Source of the DNA: Lonepinella sp042468235
Lineage (GTDB): Bacteria; Pseudomonadota; Gammaproteobacteria; Enterobacterales; Pasteurellaceae
Direction of reading: 5' to 3'
Assembly (NCBI RefSeq): GCF_042468235.1
Contig: NZ_CP170386.1
Coordinates: 1,302,001 to 1,366,000 of the forward strand
DNA length: 64,000 nucleotides
Numbering within the stretch: the first letter of the stretch is position 1; each line of letters starts with the position of its first letter. Under the pieces are notes generated by a model, which was not told the origin of the DNA, ran no database searches, and saw only the letters and a list, made by a program, of their open reading frames with translations. The position numbers and the translations under genes are program-made. Shown piece by piece: positions 1 to 9,054 of this stretch.

Positions 1-4
1 TATT

Positions 5-2452
5 TTACAGGGCATGAAGATCTTCATCTAATAATCTTAGCAACAAGGCTTTACCTTGTTTAAAGCGATATTCGCCATATTTTGCTTGGGCATAATATTG
101 ATCCTTTCCTTCTGCAAAGAAATAACTATGGGTAGGTAATTTATAGCCATCATATTTCGTTACTTTTATCGGTAAATATACCCCTTTGGTACAATGTTTA
201 AATTCGGTCGGTATTTCCGTTTCCACTGCACAGAAATGTGCAATATGTTGAGCATTAATCTCTAATAACACATAGAGCTTATATGGTTTCAATGGATCGT
301 TCTGCTGATCTAAACTCGCCTCATTCTGTTCTTGTAACCTATTTAACGATGGAATTTCTTCCAATAGTTGATAATTTAATGCCATATAATCACCTTGCAT
401 GAGTGATCTTGGATCTACTGGTGCAAGCGGTAAAATAATAGGTTCACCATTATTTAGCACATCTTCATTTTGTTGAATCAGATAATTTGCTCCAATTAAC
501 ATGGTAACTAAAATAACTAAATTCACCACCATTTTAAGCGAAAAAACAGGGGAATTTTTCACCGCACTTTGTGCTGTATTTGTATCACTAAGAGCTGGCG
601 AAGTTTGTCTTGGTTTATTTTCATACCAAAGCCATACACTGACTAAACTGAAAATAACACCAACCCCTAAAAGAAGAAACGATTTATATAATAATGGCAA
701 ATTGAGGTTGTAATAATATTGCCCCAAATTATCTAACATCATTATTATCGTCAGACTAAACAATAAGTAACTATGATTAATATGGGCTAACAATAATAAA
801 CCAAAGATAAATAAAATCACAGGGTTTGAAATGAAGCTGACTGCCATAAAAAGCAACACCAGTGTAATAAGTGCGGTGCTTTTTAAAGATGTTTCTTGGC
901 TTTTATTAAAATATAAGAAAATTACCAACGGCAAACAGCATACTGCCATAAACAATATTTTAGTCAAAGACCAAGGAGGACTAAAAAAATCTTGGGTCAC
1001 TTGAGCGAAAAAGGTGGGTGAAAGACTTTCTAATGGTGTGTCAAAGAGTGTTAATTGCCAATCAGTAACATCAAAGAAAGGTAAAGCAAACACCGAAATA
1101 ATGCCTGCCCAAGCGATTGGTTTTAGAATATTAAGCCATTTTTCTTGTTTTAATTGGCTCAAACCAAGCAAAAGTGCCGCCGTCAATAACATTAATAGAC
1201 TGTAGAATATGCCTGTATATTGCAAAATAAAATCTTGTTGTTGCCAACAGATAGTGGTCAACACAAGCAAAACGGCTAATATTCGCACCCAATGAGCTTC
1301 TGTTATAAAAAATATCACGGTACAATAAATCAACATAAGACAAAGCATATAGATTTCTTGGTCATCACCTGAAGCAAAGAAATAGACCATAGATACAATT
1401 CCGCCCATTGCGAGCAACATCTGAATAATAAAAGGGGCTATTTGTTTGGCTTTAGCAATAATGGACGCAAATAACAACAAAATAGCGGTGAATAATAAAC
1501 TACTTTCTTCTGGTATATTAAACACAAAGACGAGTACACCAATCAATAAAAGACCCACCAAACAAGCAAAAAAGAGCATCATTAATTGAATAACCCAATT
1601 AAATTCAAGCCGTGGGTATTTTTCCGCAAATATTTTTTTCAGGTATATCATTCCGCCGATAAAAGCACTGATAGTCAAGACAAACATCATCAGAATCAGG
1701 GATTCATCGCTATCTTTACCATAGGTTAATAACGCCATATTGACTGCAAGAATGGTACTGGAGAAATAAAGGGCTAAGCAAAAAATATCCCCTTTTCGTT
1801 GTTTATAAAGAAACAAACCAACAAGAGAAATAAACAACACAATCAACGCATTATATTCCAGACCGTATTGCATAAATACATTCAGTAAAAATAACAAATT
1901 ACTTATCTTGGGCAAAATACGCCATTGTTGATCGTGAAAAGTGCGGTGAAAAAATTCACTGACTAGCACAAAGCATAGATTTAATCCCATCAAATAATAA
2001 GGTGCATCAAATACAAAATAAAAGTGAGCGTCTAATAATAAGAATGTGGCAATATTCGCCGTGGCAATAAATAACAAAGCATTAGCAATATTCGGCAAAA
2101 TACATAATAATGTCAGTTGTAACAAACACCACCACGCAAATAATTCCCATGTATCCGCACCAGTTTGATAAATTTGCCCGATTAATGCCAATAACGCACC
2201 GATTAACACTGCCGATAAAAAAGCAAAGGCATAATGAGAGAACCCAACCGACTTGCGTAATCGCCAAGTCAACAGAACAAAACTCAAACTAAGTAAAGCC
2301 TGTGTGGCATATAGTTTCTCAAATTTATTGAAACTATCCCAATTTGCTGCCACCCAAGTTACAGAACCGCTGGCAACAAAACCAACCGCAAATAAAAGAA
2401 ATAACAATCTTAGGTATTGTTGCCAATTAAATTGAAATAATGAAATACGCAT
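5..2452 (-). CDS. DUF2157/DUF4401-type membrane protein with C-terminal GDYXXLXY domain
   Basis: An 815-residue integral membrane protein of unknown function. The N-terminal part, with a short amphipathic start and a long series of hydrophobic segments, resembles DUF2157/DUF4401 proteins. The soluble tail carries GDYMALNY at about residues 687-694, which fits the GDYXXLXY family signature. I chose the start at 2452 because AAGGAAG lies just upstream; an in-frame start 15 codons earlier has no such site. It is divergent from gloA, with only about 120 bp between them. Two uptake signals lie inside the gene. The family has no established biochemical role, so I assign none. Confidence 0.85.
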   Translation of the reverse strand: MRISLFQFNWQQYLRLLFLLFAVGFVASGSVTWVAANWDSFNKFEKLYATQALLSLSFVLLTWRLRKSVGFSHYAFAFLSAVLIGALLALIGQIYQTGADTWELFAWWCLLQLTLLCILPNIANALLFIATANIATFLLLDAHFYFVFDAPYYLMGLNLCFVLVSEFFHRTFHDQQWRILPKISNLLFLLNVFMQYGLEYNALIVLFISLVGLFLYKQRKGDIFCLALYFSSTILAVNMALLTYGKDSDESLILMMFVLTISAFIGGMIYLKKIFAEKYPRLEFNWVIQLMMLFFACLVGLLLIGVLVFVFNIPEESSLLFTAILLLFASIIAKAKQIAPFIIQMLLAMGGIVSMVYFFASGDDQEIYMLCLMLIYCTVIFFITEAHWVRILAVLLVLTTICWQQQDFILQYTGIFYSLLMLLTAALLLGLSQLKQEKWLNILKPIAWAGIISVFALPFFDVTDWQLTLFDTPLESLSPTFFAQVTQDFFSPPWSLTKILFMAVCCLPLVIFLYFNKSQETSLKSTALITLVLLFMAVSFISNPVILFIFGLLLLAHINHSYLLFSLTIIMMLDNLGQYYYNLNLPLLYKSFLLLGVGVIFSLVSVWLWYENKPRQTSPALSDTNTAQSAVKNSPVFSLKMVVNLVILVTMLIGANYLIQQNEDVLNNGEPIILPLAPVDPRSLMQGDYMALNYQLLEEIPSLNRLQEQNEASLDQQNDPLKPYKLYVLLEINAQHIAHFCAVETEIPTEFKHCTKGVYLPIKVTKYDGYKLPTHSYFFAEGKDQYYAQAKYGEYRFKQGKALLLRLLDEDLHAL

Positions 2453-2573
2453 TTTGTCTTCCTTAAACGAGAACCGATTCACTAATACTTTCGCCAATAA
2501 TACCGATTTAAATCTGATTTATCACCAAATTTGTGGCATAATCTCCGTAACGATTTAGATTGGAGAAAATATC

Positions 2574-2981
2574 ATGCGAATTTTACACACAATGTTACGT
2601 GTCGGTAATTTAGACCGTTCAATTAAATTCTATCAAGATGTATTAGGTATGCGTTTATTACGTACCAGTGAAAATCCTGAATATAAATATTCCCTTGCCT
2701 TTTTAGGTTATGCAGACGAAGATGAATCTGCGGTACTGGAACTCACCTATAACTGGGGAGTAGAACAATATGAATTGGGTACCGCTTATGGTCATATCGC
2801 TATCGGTGTTGATGATATTTATGCCACTTGCCAAGCAGTAAAAGCCGCTGGCGGTAAAGTAACACGTGAAGCTGGTCCAGTGAAAGGTGGCAAAACCGTG
2901 ATCGCATTTGTAGAAGATCCTGATGGTTACAAAATCGAATTTATCGAAAATAAAAACGCTAAAGCCGCTTTAGGCAACTAA
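2574..2981 (+). CDS. gloA: Lactoylglutathione lyase (glyoxalase I)
   Basis: Isomerises the methylglyoxal-glutathione hemithioacetal to S-lactoylglutathione, the first step of cytosolic methylglyoxal detoxification. The 135-residue length is normal. The four metal ligands of the Ni-type bacterial enzyme are at the expected places: His5, Glu56, His74 and Glu122. A GGAG ribosome site precedes the ATG. The next genes are rnt and a transporter, the order I recall from H. influenzae. A strong hairpin terminator follows. Confidence 0.97.
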   Translation: MRILHTMLRVGNLDRSIKFYQDVLGMRLLRTSENPEYKYSLAFLGYADEDESAVLELTYNWGVEQYELGTAYGHIAIGVDDIYATCQAVKAAGGKVTREAGPVKGGKTVIAFVEDPDGYKIEFIENKNAKAALGN

Positions 2982-3008
2982 AGTGCGGTGTAATTTTAAC
3001 TCATTTTC

Positions 3009-3044
3009 GGTGCGTTACATTTAACTAACGCACCCTTTTATTTT
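3009..3044 (+). terminator. Rho-independent terminator after gloA
   Basis: GGTGCGTTA pairs with TAACGCACC around an 8-base loop and is followed by CTTTTATTTT. The T-rich tail directly abuts the rnt ATG. Confidence 0.85.
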
Positions 3045-3704
3045 ATGACTGAACAACATCAAACAATAGATTATAATTTGCTCAAAAATCGCTTTCGTGG
3101 TTATTATCCTGTCATTATTGATGTGGAAACGGCAGGGTTAAATTGTCAAACCGATGCGTTATTAGAATTAGCTGCGATTACCTTAAAAATGAACGAACAA
3201 GGTTTACTTGAGCTTGATCAGACATATCATTGCCATATTAAGCCCTTTGACGGTGCATTAATTAATCCTGACTGTATGAAAATTAATGGTATTGATTTAG
3301 ATAACCCGTTGCGTCAAACTGTCGCTATTTCGGAATTAGATGCTGTTACTGGCTTATTCCAAATGATACGTCGGGGACAAAAACAGGCAGATTGTCAACG
3401 TTCTATTATTGTGGCACATAATGCGGCTTTTGATCAGGGATTTTTAATGGCAGCAGCAGCACGTACTGGAGTAAAACGAAATCCGTTCCATCCGTTTAGT
3501 ACTATGGATACCGCTAGTTTAAGTGGGTTAATGTTCGGACAAACCGTCTTACTGAAAGCTTGCCAAGTGGCAAACATTCCCTTTGACCATAAACAAGCGC
3601 ATTCTGCTTTATATGATACCGAACGTACCGCAGCATTATTTTGTTATATGGTGAATCATCTTAAACAGCTTGGTGGTTTTCCACATATTGCTGCTATAGA
3701 ATAA
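3045..3704 (+). CDS. rnt: Ribonuclease T
   Basis: A DEDDh 3'-5' exoribonuclease that trims the CCA end of tRNA and matures 5S/23S and other stable RNAs. The first exonuclease motif is DVETAG (Asp26, Glu28). The second is around AHNAAFDQGF. The third is HSALYDTERTA with the catalytic His and Asp. The 219-residue length is normal. The ATG sits immediately after the T-tail of the gloA terminator and has no recognisable ribosome site, so translation initiation here is unusual or the transcript is nearly leaderless. Confidence 0.96.
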   Translation: MTEQHQTIDYNLLKNRFRGYYPVIIDVETAGLNCQTDALLELAAITLKMNEQGLLELDQTYHCHIKPFDGALINPDCMKINGIDLDNPLRQTVAISELDAVTGLFQMIRRGQKQADCQRSIIVAHNAAFDQGFLMAAAARTGVKRNPFHPFSTMDTASLSGLMFGQTVLLKACQVANIPFDHKQAHSALYDTERTAALFCYMVNHLKQLGGFPHIAAIE

Positions 3705-3720
3705 AGAATTATTATTTTCT

Positions 3721-3774
3721 ACCGCACTTTATTGAATATTTATCATTTTATTCATAAAAGTGTGGTTATTTTTA
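3721..3774 (+). terminator. Inverted uptake-signal pair acting as terminator after rnt
   Basis: ACCGCACTTT and the degenerate AAAGTGTGGT form a 10-base stem with one mismatch-type change, followed by TATTTTTAT. Paired uptake signals used as terminators are well known in Haemophilus. Confidence 0.65.
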
Positions 3775-3855
3775 TAAAAATTTTCTACTTCCCCTAGACA
3801 AATTCATTTTTTTTAGTACATTTAAATACTCATTATTTACCTAAGGACATAATAT

Positions 3856-5211
3856 ATGCTGACGAATCCAGTTGTCATTTCCATTATCGTATTACTCATT
3901 CTGAGTTTATTACGTATTAACGTCGTGATCGCTTTGGTTATTTCTGCATTAACTGCAGGTTTAACAGGTAGTCTCGGACTTTCCAAAACCATTGAAGTAT
4001 TTACTGGGGGATTAGGCGGTGGTGCCGAAGTAGCAATGAACTACGCTATTTTAGGTGCATTTGCCGTGGCTATTTCTAAATCTGGTATTACTGATTTACT
4101 GGCTTACAAAGTAATTAAGCGTCTTGGCAAGCAGCCAAGCGGTAGTTCTGTGGCAGGATTTAAATATTTTATCCTTGCCGTCCTAGTAGCATTTGCCATT
4201 TCGTCTCAAAACTTACTCCCAGTACATATCGCTTTTATCCCGATTGTGGTACCGCCATTATTAAGCATTTTTAACCGCTTAAAACTTGACCGCCGTGCGG
4301 TAGCTTGTGTACTCACTTTCGGTTTAACTGCGACCTATATGCTATTACCCGTAGGCTTTGGTAAAATTTTTATTGAAAGTATTTTGGTCAAGAATATCAA
4401 TGAAGTCGGGGCTAACTTAGGCATTCACACCAGTGTCGCTGAAGTTTCTATGGCAATGGCAATTCCAGTGACTGGCATGATTTTAGGCTTATTATTTGCT
4501 ATTTTTGTGAGCTATCGCAAACCGAGAGAATACGTGGTTACTACCGCAGAACCCACCACAGCAGAAATTGAACAGCATATTGCTAACATCAAACCTTTTC
4601 ATGTATGGGTGAGTCTTGCAGCTATCGTGGTTACTTTCTCCCTACAATTATTCACCAGTTCAACTATTATCGGTGGTTTAGCCGGTTTAATTATCTTTGC
4701 CGTGTGCGGTATCTTCCGCTTAAAAGAAAGCAACGATATTTTCCAACAAGGGTTACGCTTAATGGCAATGATCGGCTTTGTGATGATTGCTGCATCGGGG
4801 TTCGCTAATGTGATTAACGAAACCGGTGGTGTAACACAGTTAGTAGAAGTCTTCAGTCAAGGCTTTGGTCAAGATAATAAAGGACTAACGGCACTCTTAA
4901 TGTTATTAGTGGGATTATTTATCACCATGGGTATCGGTTCATCATTCTCTACAGTACCGATTATCACGTCCATTTATGTGCCATTATGTATTGCGGTAGG
5001 TTTCTCGCCATTAGCCACCGTTTCTATCGTAGGCGTAGCAGCCGCTTTAGGGGATGCCGGTTCACCTGCATCTGACTCGACCTTGGGACCAACATCTGGT
5101 CTAAATGTGGACGGCAAACACGATCATATTTGGGATAGTGTCGTACCAACGTTCTTGCACTACAATATTCCATTAATTGTGTTCGGCTGGATTGCCGCTA
5201 TGGTTCTTTAA
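3856..5211 (+). CDS. NhaC/YuiF-like cation:proton antiporter or amino-acid permease family protein
   Basis: A 451-residue inner-membrane transporter with about a dozen hydrophobic segments. It resembles the Na+/H+ antiporter family containing H. influenzae HI0325 and Bacillus YuiF. The conserved glycine- and serine-rich C-terminal segment GDAGSPASDSTLGPTSGLN is typical of that family. AAGGA precedes the ATG. Its place between rnt and priC matches Haemophilus order. Substrate cannot be read from the sequence: family members have been proposed to move Na+, or histidine or other amino acids. Confidence 0.8.
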   Translation: MLTNPVVISIIVLLILSLLRINVVIALVISALTAGLTGSLGLSKTIEVFTGGLGGGAEVAMNYAILGAFAVAISKSGITDLLAYKVIKRLGKQPSGSSVAGFKYFILAVLVAFAISSQNLLPVHIAFIPIVVPPLLSIFNRLKLDRRAVACVLTFGLTATYMLLPVGFGKIFIESILVKNINEVGANLGIHTSVAEVSMAMAIPVTGMILGLLFAIFVSYRKPREYVVTTAEPTTAEIEQHIANIKPFHVWVSLAAIVVTFSLQLFTSSTIIGGLAGLIIFAVCGIFRLKESNDIFQQGLRLMAMIGFVMIAASGFANVINETGGVTQLVEVFSQGFGQDNKGLTALLMLLVGLFITMGIGSSFSTVPIITSIYVPLCIAVGFSPLATVSIVGVAAALGDAGSPASDSTLGPTSGLNVDGKHDHIWDSVVPTFLHYNIPLIVFGWIAAMVL

Positions 5212-5219
5212 CACCTTTT

Positions 5220-5247
5220 CCCCCTAATGAATATTAGGGGGATTTTC
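5220..5247 (+). terminator. Terminator hairpin after the antiporter gene
   Basis: CCCCCTAAT pairs with ATTAGGGGG across a 4-base loop, followed by ATTTT. It lies between the antiporter stop and the priC start. Confidence 0.75.
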
Positions 5248-5257
5248 CCACAAAAAT

Positions 5258-5830
5258 ATGAAAAATCATACCGCACTTTTACATCAACTCGCCCAATATC
5301 TGCATGATCTTGAGAACAATGCCTCACATCTCAAAGAAAAAACCGTTTACAACAAATTCGATCCCATGCTATTTAGTGAGAATTTTCAGCCTGTTGATTT
5401 CTATTTAAATGAAATGCAACAATGTTTCCAGCAACTGCAACGACTTAGCGAACAAGATCAGGCTCAATTTGCCTTTTTCACAGAAAAACTGGTCGCACAA
5501 TACACCGCATTACAAGATGCCATTCGCTTATTACAAACACCGCAAACTGCGGTGGAAAATAAGCCGGTTTTAAACAAGCGTGATCAGCTACGTCAACAAA
5601 TTGAATTACTGCCGCCACGTGAGAAATTGGTCAAATATTATGAGGCACTACATGCACTCAATGAAAAACTGGCACAGCAAGAAATTGAACTTAGCCTTGC
5701 CACCGCAGAGCAAAAAATGGTTATTGAGCAACAAATTACAAGTACCAAACAACGCCGTGAACGCTGTTTAAGTGCGATTGAATTATTGGAAGAATATTTG
5801 GCGTTTAAGGATAGTTTGGAGAATGAATAA
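5258..5830 (+). CDS. priC: Primosomal replication protein PriC (N'')
   Basis: A 190-residue, strongly helical and charged protein. The C-terminal pattern with RRERCLSAIELLEEYL and the central KYYEALHALNEKL fit the PriC family. PriC loads DnaB with DnaC at stalled forks, independently of PriA. Length is close to the E. coli protein (175). The ATG lies about 10 bases after the previous terminator region and has no clear ribosome site. An uptake signal occurs within its first codons. The call rests on remembered family pattern and length, so it is good but not absolute. Confidence 0.8.
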   Translation: MKNHTALLHQLAQYLHDLENNASHLKEKTVYNKFDPMLFSENFQPVDFYLNEMQQCFQQLQRLSEQDQAQFAFFTEKLVAQYTALQDAIRLLQTPQTAVENKPVLNKRDQLRQQIELLPPREKLVKYYEALHALNEKLAQQEIELSLATAEQKMVIEQQITSTKQRRERCLSAIELLEEYLAFKDSLENE

Positions 5831-5937
5831 GCCCTGCACTTACGTACAGGGCTAATTAAATAATGATGCTCCGCATCTCAACACAGCTACGGAGTAGCGT
5901 CACAATGCTTAACCTAGCACGTAAGTGCTAGGTTTTT
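5831..5937 (+). repeat. Structured intergenic repeat, copy A (also priC terminator)
   Basis: A unit of about 102 bp that recurs at 15116-15219. Four hairpins are visible in order: GCCCTG..CAGGGC at 5831-5852; GATGC-TCC-GCATC at 5865-5877; GCTAC-GGA-GTAGC at 5886-5898; and CCTAGCAC-GTAA-GTGCTAGG at 5913-5932. The last is followed by TTTTT and can terminate priC transcription. The TCC and GGA loops of the two middle hairpins are complementary. Compared with the other copy, the last stem carries paired changes (CAC/GTG versus TAC/GTA). It is not a gene. Confidence 0.8.
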
Positions 5938-5942
5938 CAGGA

Positions 5943-6428
5943 TTATTTTTTCGATTTACTTCTTTTCGTTTTCTTTACTTTTGACGTGTTGGGAGTTGCC
6001 ACTTTTTCAGGCGAATTATCCAAACTCAAACTGACGCCGACTTGTTCTGGATGAATGGTATACATTCCACCATTAAATGGATCCACGGCTAAATAACCAA
6101 TCAATCCACCAAAAACAAGATTTCCACCGATATACCAGCCATTTGGTTTAGTTTCAAGTTGATAAGTTTGTGGCTGATAGCCCGCTTTAGTAAAGGTGAT
6201 CTTATATTCTTTCTTGCCAAAATATTTCCCTGTACTCTTTTCAAGTTGTACCTTTGATGGCGTTACACCTCGAAAAACCACCATATCTTGTTCATCTTGT
6301 ACAACAAAATTTGCACCATCTGGATTACTCGAAATTGGCAAGGTTTGGGTTTTATCCCCAACAATCGTCGCACAACCAGTTAAGGCGATCGTAGATGCCA
6401 TGAAGCTCGTTAAGATAAATTTTTTCAT
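5943..6428 (-). CDS. Predicted lipoprotein with PEGA-like domain
   Basis: A 161-residue exported lipoprotein. The signal peptide ends in the lipobox LTGC (Cys19). The mature part begins ATIVGDKTQT, followed by a PEGA-like beta domain (SSNPDGANFVV...YKITFTKAGYQPQTY). A glycine-rich hydrophobic stretch near residues 105-120 and a lysine-rich tail end the protein. GGGGGAG is a strong ribosome site. It is directly downstream of the outer-membrane gene (10-bp gap) and probably co-transcribed. PEGA domains often occur in surface-anchored proteins; the precise function is unknown. Confidence 0.8.
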   Translation of the reverse strand: MKKFILTSFMASTIALTGCATIVGDKTQTLPISSNPDGANFVVQDEQDMVVFRGVTPSKVQLEKSTGKYFGKKEYKITFTKAGYQPQTYQLETKPNGWYIGGNLVFGGLIGYLAVDPFNGGMYTIHPEQVGVSLSLDNSPEKVATPNTSKVKKTKRSKSKK

Positions 6429-6437
6429 ATTCTCCCC

Positions 6438-7028
6438 CTAGAAATGATAACTATACGTCAAACTAAACGTGTTACTTTCTGCAACAAGCTCATTAGTACG
6501 TTGATGAGGAGCATCTGCAAAAGTATATTCCACCCCAATGACAGAATGACTATTTAACGCATATTTTGCACCAATGCCATAAATAAAGTGGCTAGTCGTA
6601 TCCCCATCGATATAACGATCAATAGATGCATCTGAATCAATCTGAGCCACATCTATGCCTAATTTAACATAAGGTACAAACTGCTCAGTAACCTTATAAC
6701 CTTGTAAATACGCAAGACTCGTGCTGTATTTTTCTTTAAAAAGATCAACACCATCTATGCCTGATTTAGAATGACTAATACGAAGTTTTGCTTCAGCTTG
6801 GCCCACAAACTTATCATAGAACGTAAAGCTATAACCGCCTAAGATCTCAAATCCAACGGCATAAGAACCTGATGTGGAAAAACCAGTATCATTCGATACA
6901 TCAAATTTAGAGGTATTCAAACCGCCTCCCAAAAACCAGCCTTGATAAGGATCAGAATTATCAGCCAAAGCAATATTAGATGCCCCTAAAAGTGCGGTGA
7001 GTAATGCAAGTTTTTTTAGATTAGTCAT
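6438..7028 (-). CDS. Outer-membrane beta-barrel protein (opacity/OmpA-barrel-like)
   Basis: A 196-residue exported protein with a Sec signal peptide ending near ALA (residues 20-22). Alternating hydrophobic/polar beta strands rich in Gly, Tyr and Phe follow. The C-terminal strand ends ...FSLTYSYHF, with the terminal Phe typical of Bam-assembled barrels. This fits an 8-stranded porin-like/opacity family barrel. AAGGAG precedes the ATG. It forms an operon with the lipoprotein downstream. A long palindrome with an embedded TTGACA lies upstream, suggesting repressor control. An uptake signal lies in the signal-peptide region. Confidence 0.85.
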   Translation of the reverse strand: MTNLKKLALLTALLGASNIALADNSDPYQGWFLGGGLNTSKFDVSNDTGFSTSGSYAVGFEILGGYSFTFYDKFVGQAEAKLRISHSKSGIDGVDLFKEKYSTSLAYLQGYKVTEQFVPYVKLGIDVAQIDSDASIDRYIDGDTTSHFIYGIGAKYALNSHSVIGVEYTFADAPHQRTNELVAESNTFSLTYSYHF

Positions 7029-7118
7029 GGTGACTCCTTAGTAAAAATGAGAAAAATAGACCTAATTCATCCTTCAAGTTCAGCACAAAATCCTTTAAAG
7101 ATGATTTACAGCCCTTGA

Positions 7119-7160
7119 TTTACTTTGTATGTCAATACAAAGTAAAAGCAGTATACTGCT
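7119..7160 (-). promoter_or_regulatory. Palindromic operator/promoter candidate upstream of the outer-membrane gene
   Basis: TTTACTTTGTAT at 7119-7130 and ATACAAAGTAAA at 7135-7146 are perfect 12-base inverted repeats around GTCA. On the minus strand the centre reads TTGACA, a consensus -35 hexamer for the outer-membrane gene; a weak TGTAAA lies about 19 bases downstream. Next to it AGCAGTATACTGCT (7147-7160) is a perfect 14-base palindrome. A dimeric regulator site over the promoter is an inference. Confidence 0.5.
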
Positions 7161-7161
7161 G

Positions 7162-7196
7162 AAAAAAATCGCCCTGTACTCACACACAGGGCGATT
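7162..7196 (-). terminator. Rho-independent terminator of panF
   Basis: Read on the minus strand, TCGCCCTGT pairs with ACAGGGCGA and is followed by a run of T. It lies about 25 bases past the panF stop. The stem sequence resembles the first hairpin of the 5.83/15.12 kb repeat. Confidence 0.88.
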
Positions 7197-7221
7197 AACA
7201 TAATGAAAATAAGTCTATCTT

Positions 7222-8709
7222 TTACACGGTTTTTTCTTTCCTTGTACCAAACCGATTACCCACTAAAAACGCCATTAACCCCCACACCAAAGACGGCACA
7301 ATTTCATGGAATTTACTGAATAATTTAATCCCTTGTACCACATATTGCAATGCCTCAGGCAAGGCTGCTAAATCTACGCCTTTTAACTGCACCAACAAAA
7401 TATAACAGGCCAAGCCAGTAACCATAGAACTAATCGCCCCAGTAGCATTCGCTTTATCCCAATAAATCCCCAATATAATCACCCATAAGAAAGCGGCTTC
7501 TAATCCACCAAAGGCGAACAGGTTGAGCCAAATAATCATATCAGGTGGATTTAAGGCGGCTAATACTAATAGAACAGTAATAGTTAGCGTAATGATGGAA
7601 GAAAACCAACTGATTTTTTTCTGGTTGGTTGCCATTTCAGGATTTGCTGATAAATACAGATCTTTGACGAAAATAGCCGAAGATTGAATTAATTGAGCAT
7701 CAATAGTGGACATAATCGCTGACATGGGGGCCGCCAAGAAAATCCCTGCCACAATGGGTGGTAACACTTGTAACATCAAGGTTGGGATCACTTGATCGGG
7801 AATGGTTAGATCCGGAATAACGGCTCGTCCTAACGCACCAGCCAAGTGCATGCCTAACATAATCACGCTAAGAATAATGGTGCCAATTAACATGCCACGG
7901 TGTAAAGCCTTACTGTCTTTAAAGGCCATACAACGCACAGCGGTATGAGGCAAGCCCACCACGCCAAAGCAGACTAACACCCAAAATGACGCCATAAATT
8001 GAAAGCCTAACATGTCATTGGGGCCATAAGGACTGACTAACTGCGGATCGATTTCGGTTAATTTTTGCACCGCACTTTCTGGCCCACCAGTGGCGTAAAT
8101 CACCGCACCAAGTAAAATCAAGGTACCTAAAATCATCACCGTGCCTTGAATGGTATCCGTCAGCACCACAGCTCGGAATCCGCCGATAAAGGTATAAATA
8201 CCGACCGTGGCCGCAAAAATTAATAATGCACTGGTATAAGAAATCCCGATCGTAGTAGATAATAATCTTGCTCCACCGATAAATTGCGTCATCATGGCGG
8301 CGAAGAAAGCAATTAATAAAGCAATGCCAGCAATCCAAACTAACCATTTATTTTTATAACGATAAAGCAATAAATCATTAATGGTTAAAGCGTTACTTTC
8401 TCGAGATAACAAAGCAAATTTTTTGCCTAATGCTCCTAATGCTAACCAGACCGCTGGCACTTGAATCATGGCAAGTAAAACCCAGCCTAAACCATATTTA
8501 TAGGCAGCCCCTGGTCCGCCGACAAAGGAACTAGCACTAGCATAAGTAGAGGCTATGGTCATTGCTAATACAAAGCCAGTCATTGAACGATTACCTACAT
8601 AATATTCCGTCAGAAAATCGCCTTTTTGCCGTTTAATATAGGCGTACAATGCTGCCCCAAAAACAAAGACTAAATAAATAATAAGTGGAAAAATAATACC
8701 TAAATTCAT
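7222..8709 (-). CDS. panF: Sodium/pantothenate symporter
   Basis: A 495-residue solute:sodium symporter family protein that imports pantothenate, the coenzyme A precursor, with Na+. The N-terminal FLTEYYVGNRSMTGFVLAMT and the following TYASASSFVGGPGAAYKYG are characteristic of PanF. About 13 hydrophobic segments follow. AAGGA precedes the ATG. yhdT ends 2 bases upstream, so the two are co-transcribed, as in other gamma-proteobacteria. An uptake signal lies within the gene near 8069. Confidence 0.95.
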   Translation of the reverse strand: MNLGIIFPLIIYLVFVFGAALYAYIKRQKGDFLTEYYVGNRSMTGFVLAMTIASTYASASSFVGGPGAAYKYGLGWVLLAMIQVPAVWLALGALGKKFALLSRESNALTINDLLLYRYKNKWLVWIAGIALLIAFFAAMMTQFIGGARLLSTTIGISYTSALLIFAATVGIYTFIGGFRAVVLTDTIQGTVMILGTLILLGAVIYATGGPESAVQKLTEIDPQLVSPYGPNDMLGFQFMASFWVLVCFGVVGLPHTAVRCMAFKDSKALHRGMLIGTIILSVIMLGMHLAGALGRAVIPDLTIPDQVIPTLMLQVLPPIVAGIFLAAPMSAIMSTIDAQLIQSSAIFVKDLYLSANPEMATNQKKISWFSSIITLTITVLLVLAALNPPDMIIWLNLFAFGGLEAAFLWVIILGIYWDKANATGAISSMVTGLACYILLVQLKGVDLAALPEALQYVVQGIKLFSKFHEIVPSLVWGLMAFLVGNRFGTRKEKTV

Positions 8710-8711
8710 GG

Positions 8712-8996
8712 TTAAATGTCCTTGTGAGAAGAAGGGGCTGAAGTGCGGTCTTTTTCCGTTGAGATTTCTAATTCAATATCTTGGTAAACAATTTTAATTA
8801 ACCAATAGGCGACCACAATAAACAAGATGGGTAAATAAATACAAGAGAGTTCAAACCAAAGCGGAAAACCTAAAGGTCCAGCACTATTATCGGGTAAATA
8901 AGCACATACACACCAGCCGATCATATAAGCAATGGTTAACCCTAATGCCCAACGAGCTTCTTTGGCAGCTTGCTTGTAACGTTGTTGTAATGTCAT
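8712..8996 (-). CDS. yhdT: YhdT family small membrane protein (DUF997)
   Basis: A 94-residue protein with two hydrophobic segments, one near residues 17-34 and one around 49-67, of the DUF997/YhdT family. It is almost always encoded directly before panF, as here, where the gap to the panF start is 2 bases. A role as a PanF partner has been suggested by this linkage only. GAGGAA precedes the ATG. Confidence 0.9.
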   Translation of the reverse strand: MTLQQRYKQAAKEARWALGLTIAYMIGWCVCAYLPDNSAGPLGFPLWFELSCIYLPILFIVVAYWLIKIVYQDIELEISTEKDRTSAPSSHKDI

Positions 8997-9007
8997 TTTC
9001 GTTCCTC

Positions 9008-9037
9008 ACAAAAAAAGTGGATCATGATGATCCACTT
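9008..9037 (-). terminator. Rho-independent terminator of the accB-accC operon
   Basis: AAGTGGATCA and TGATCCACTT form a perfect 10-base stem with a 3-base loop. On the minus strand it is followed by seven T. It separates accC from yhdT-panF. Confidence 0.92.
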
Positions 9038-9054
9038 AATTACGCTATTTTGCA

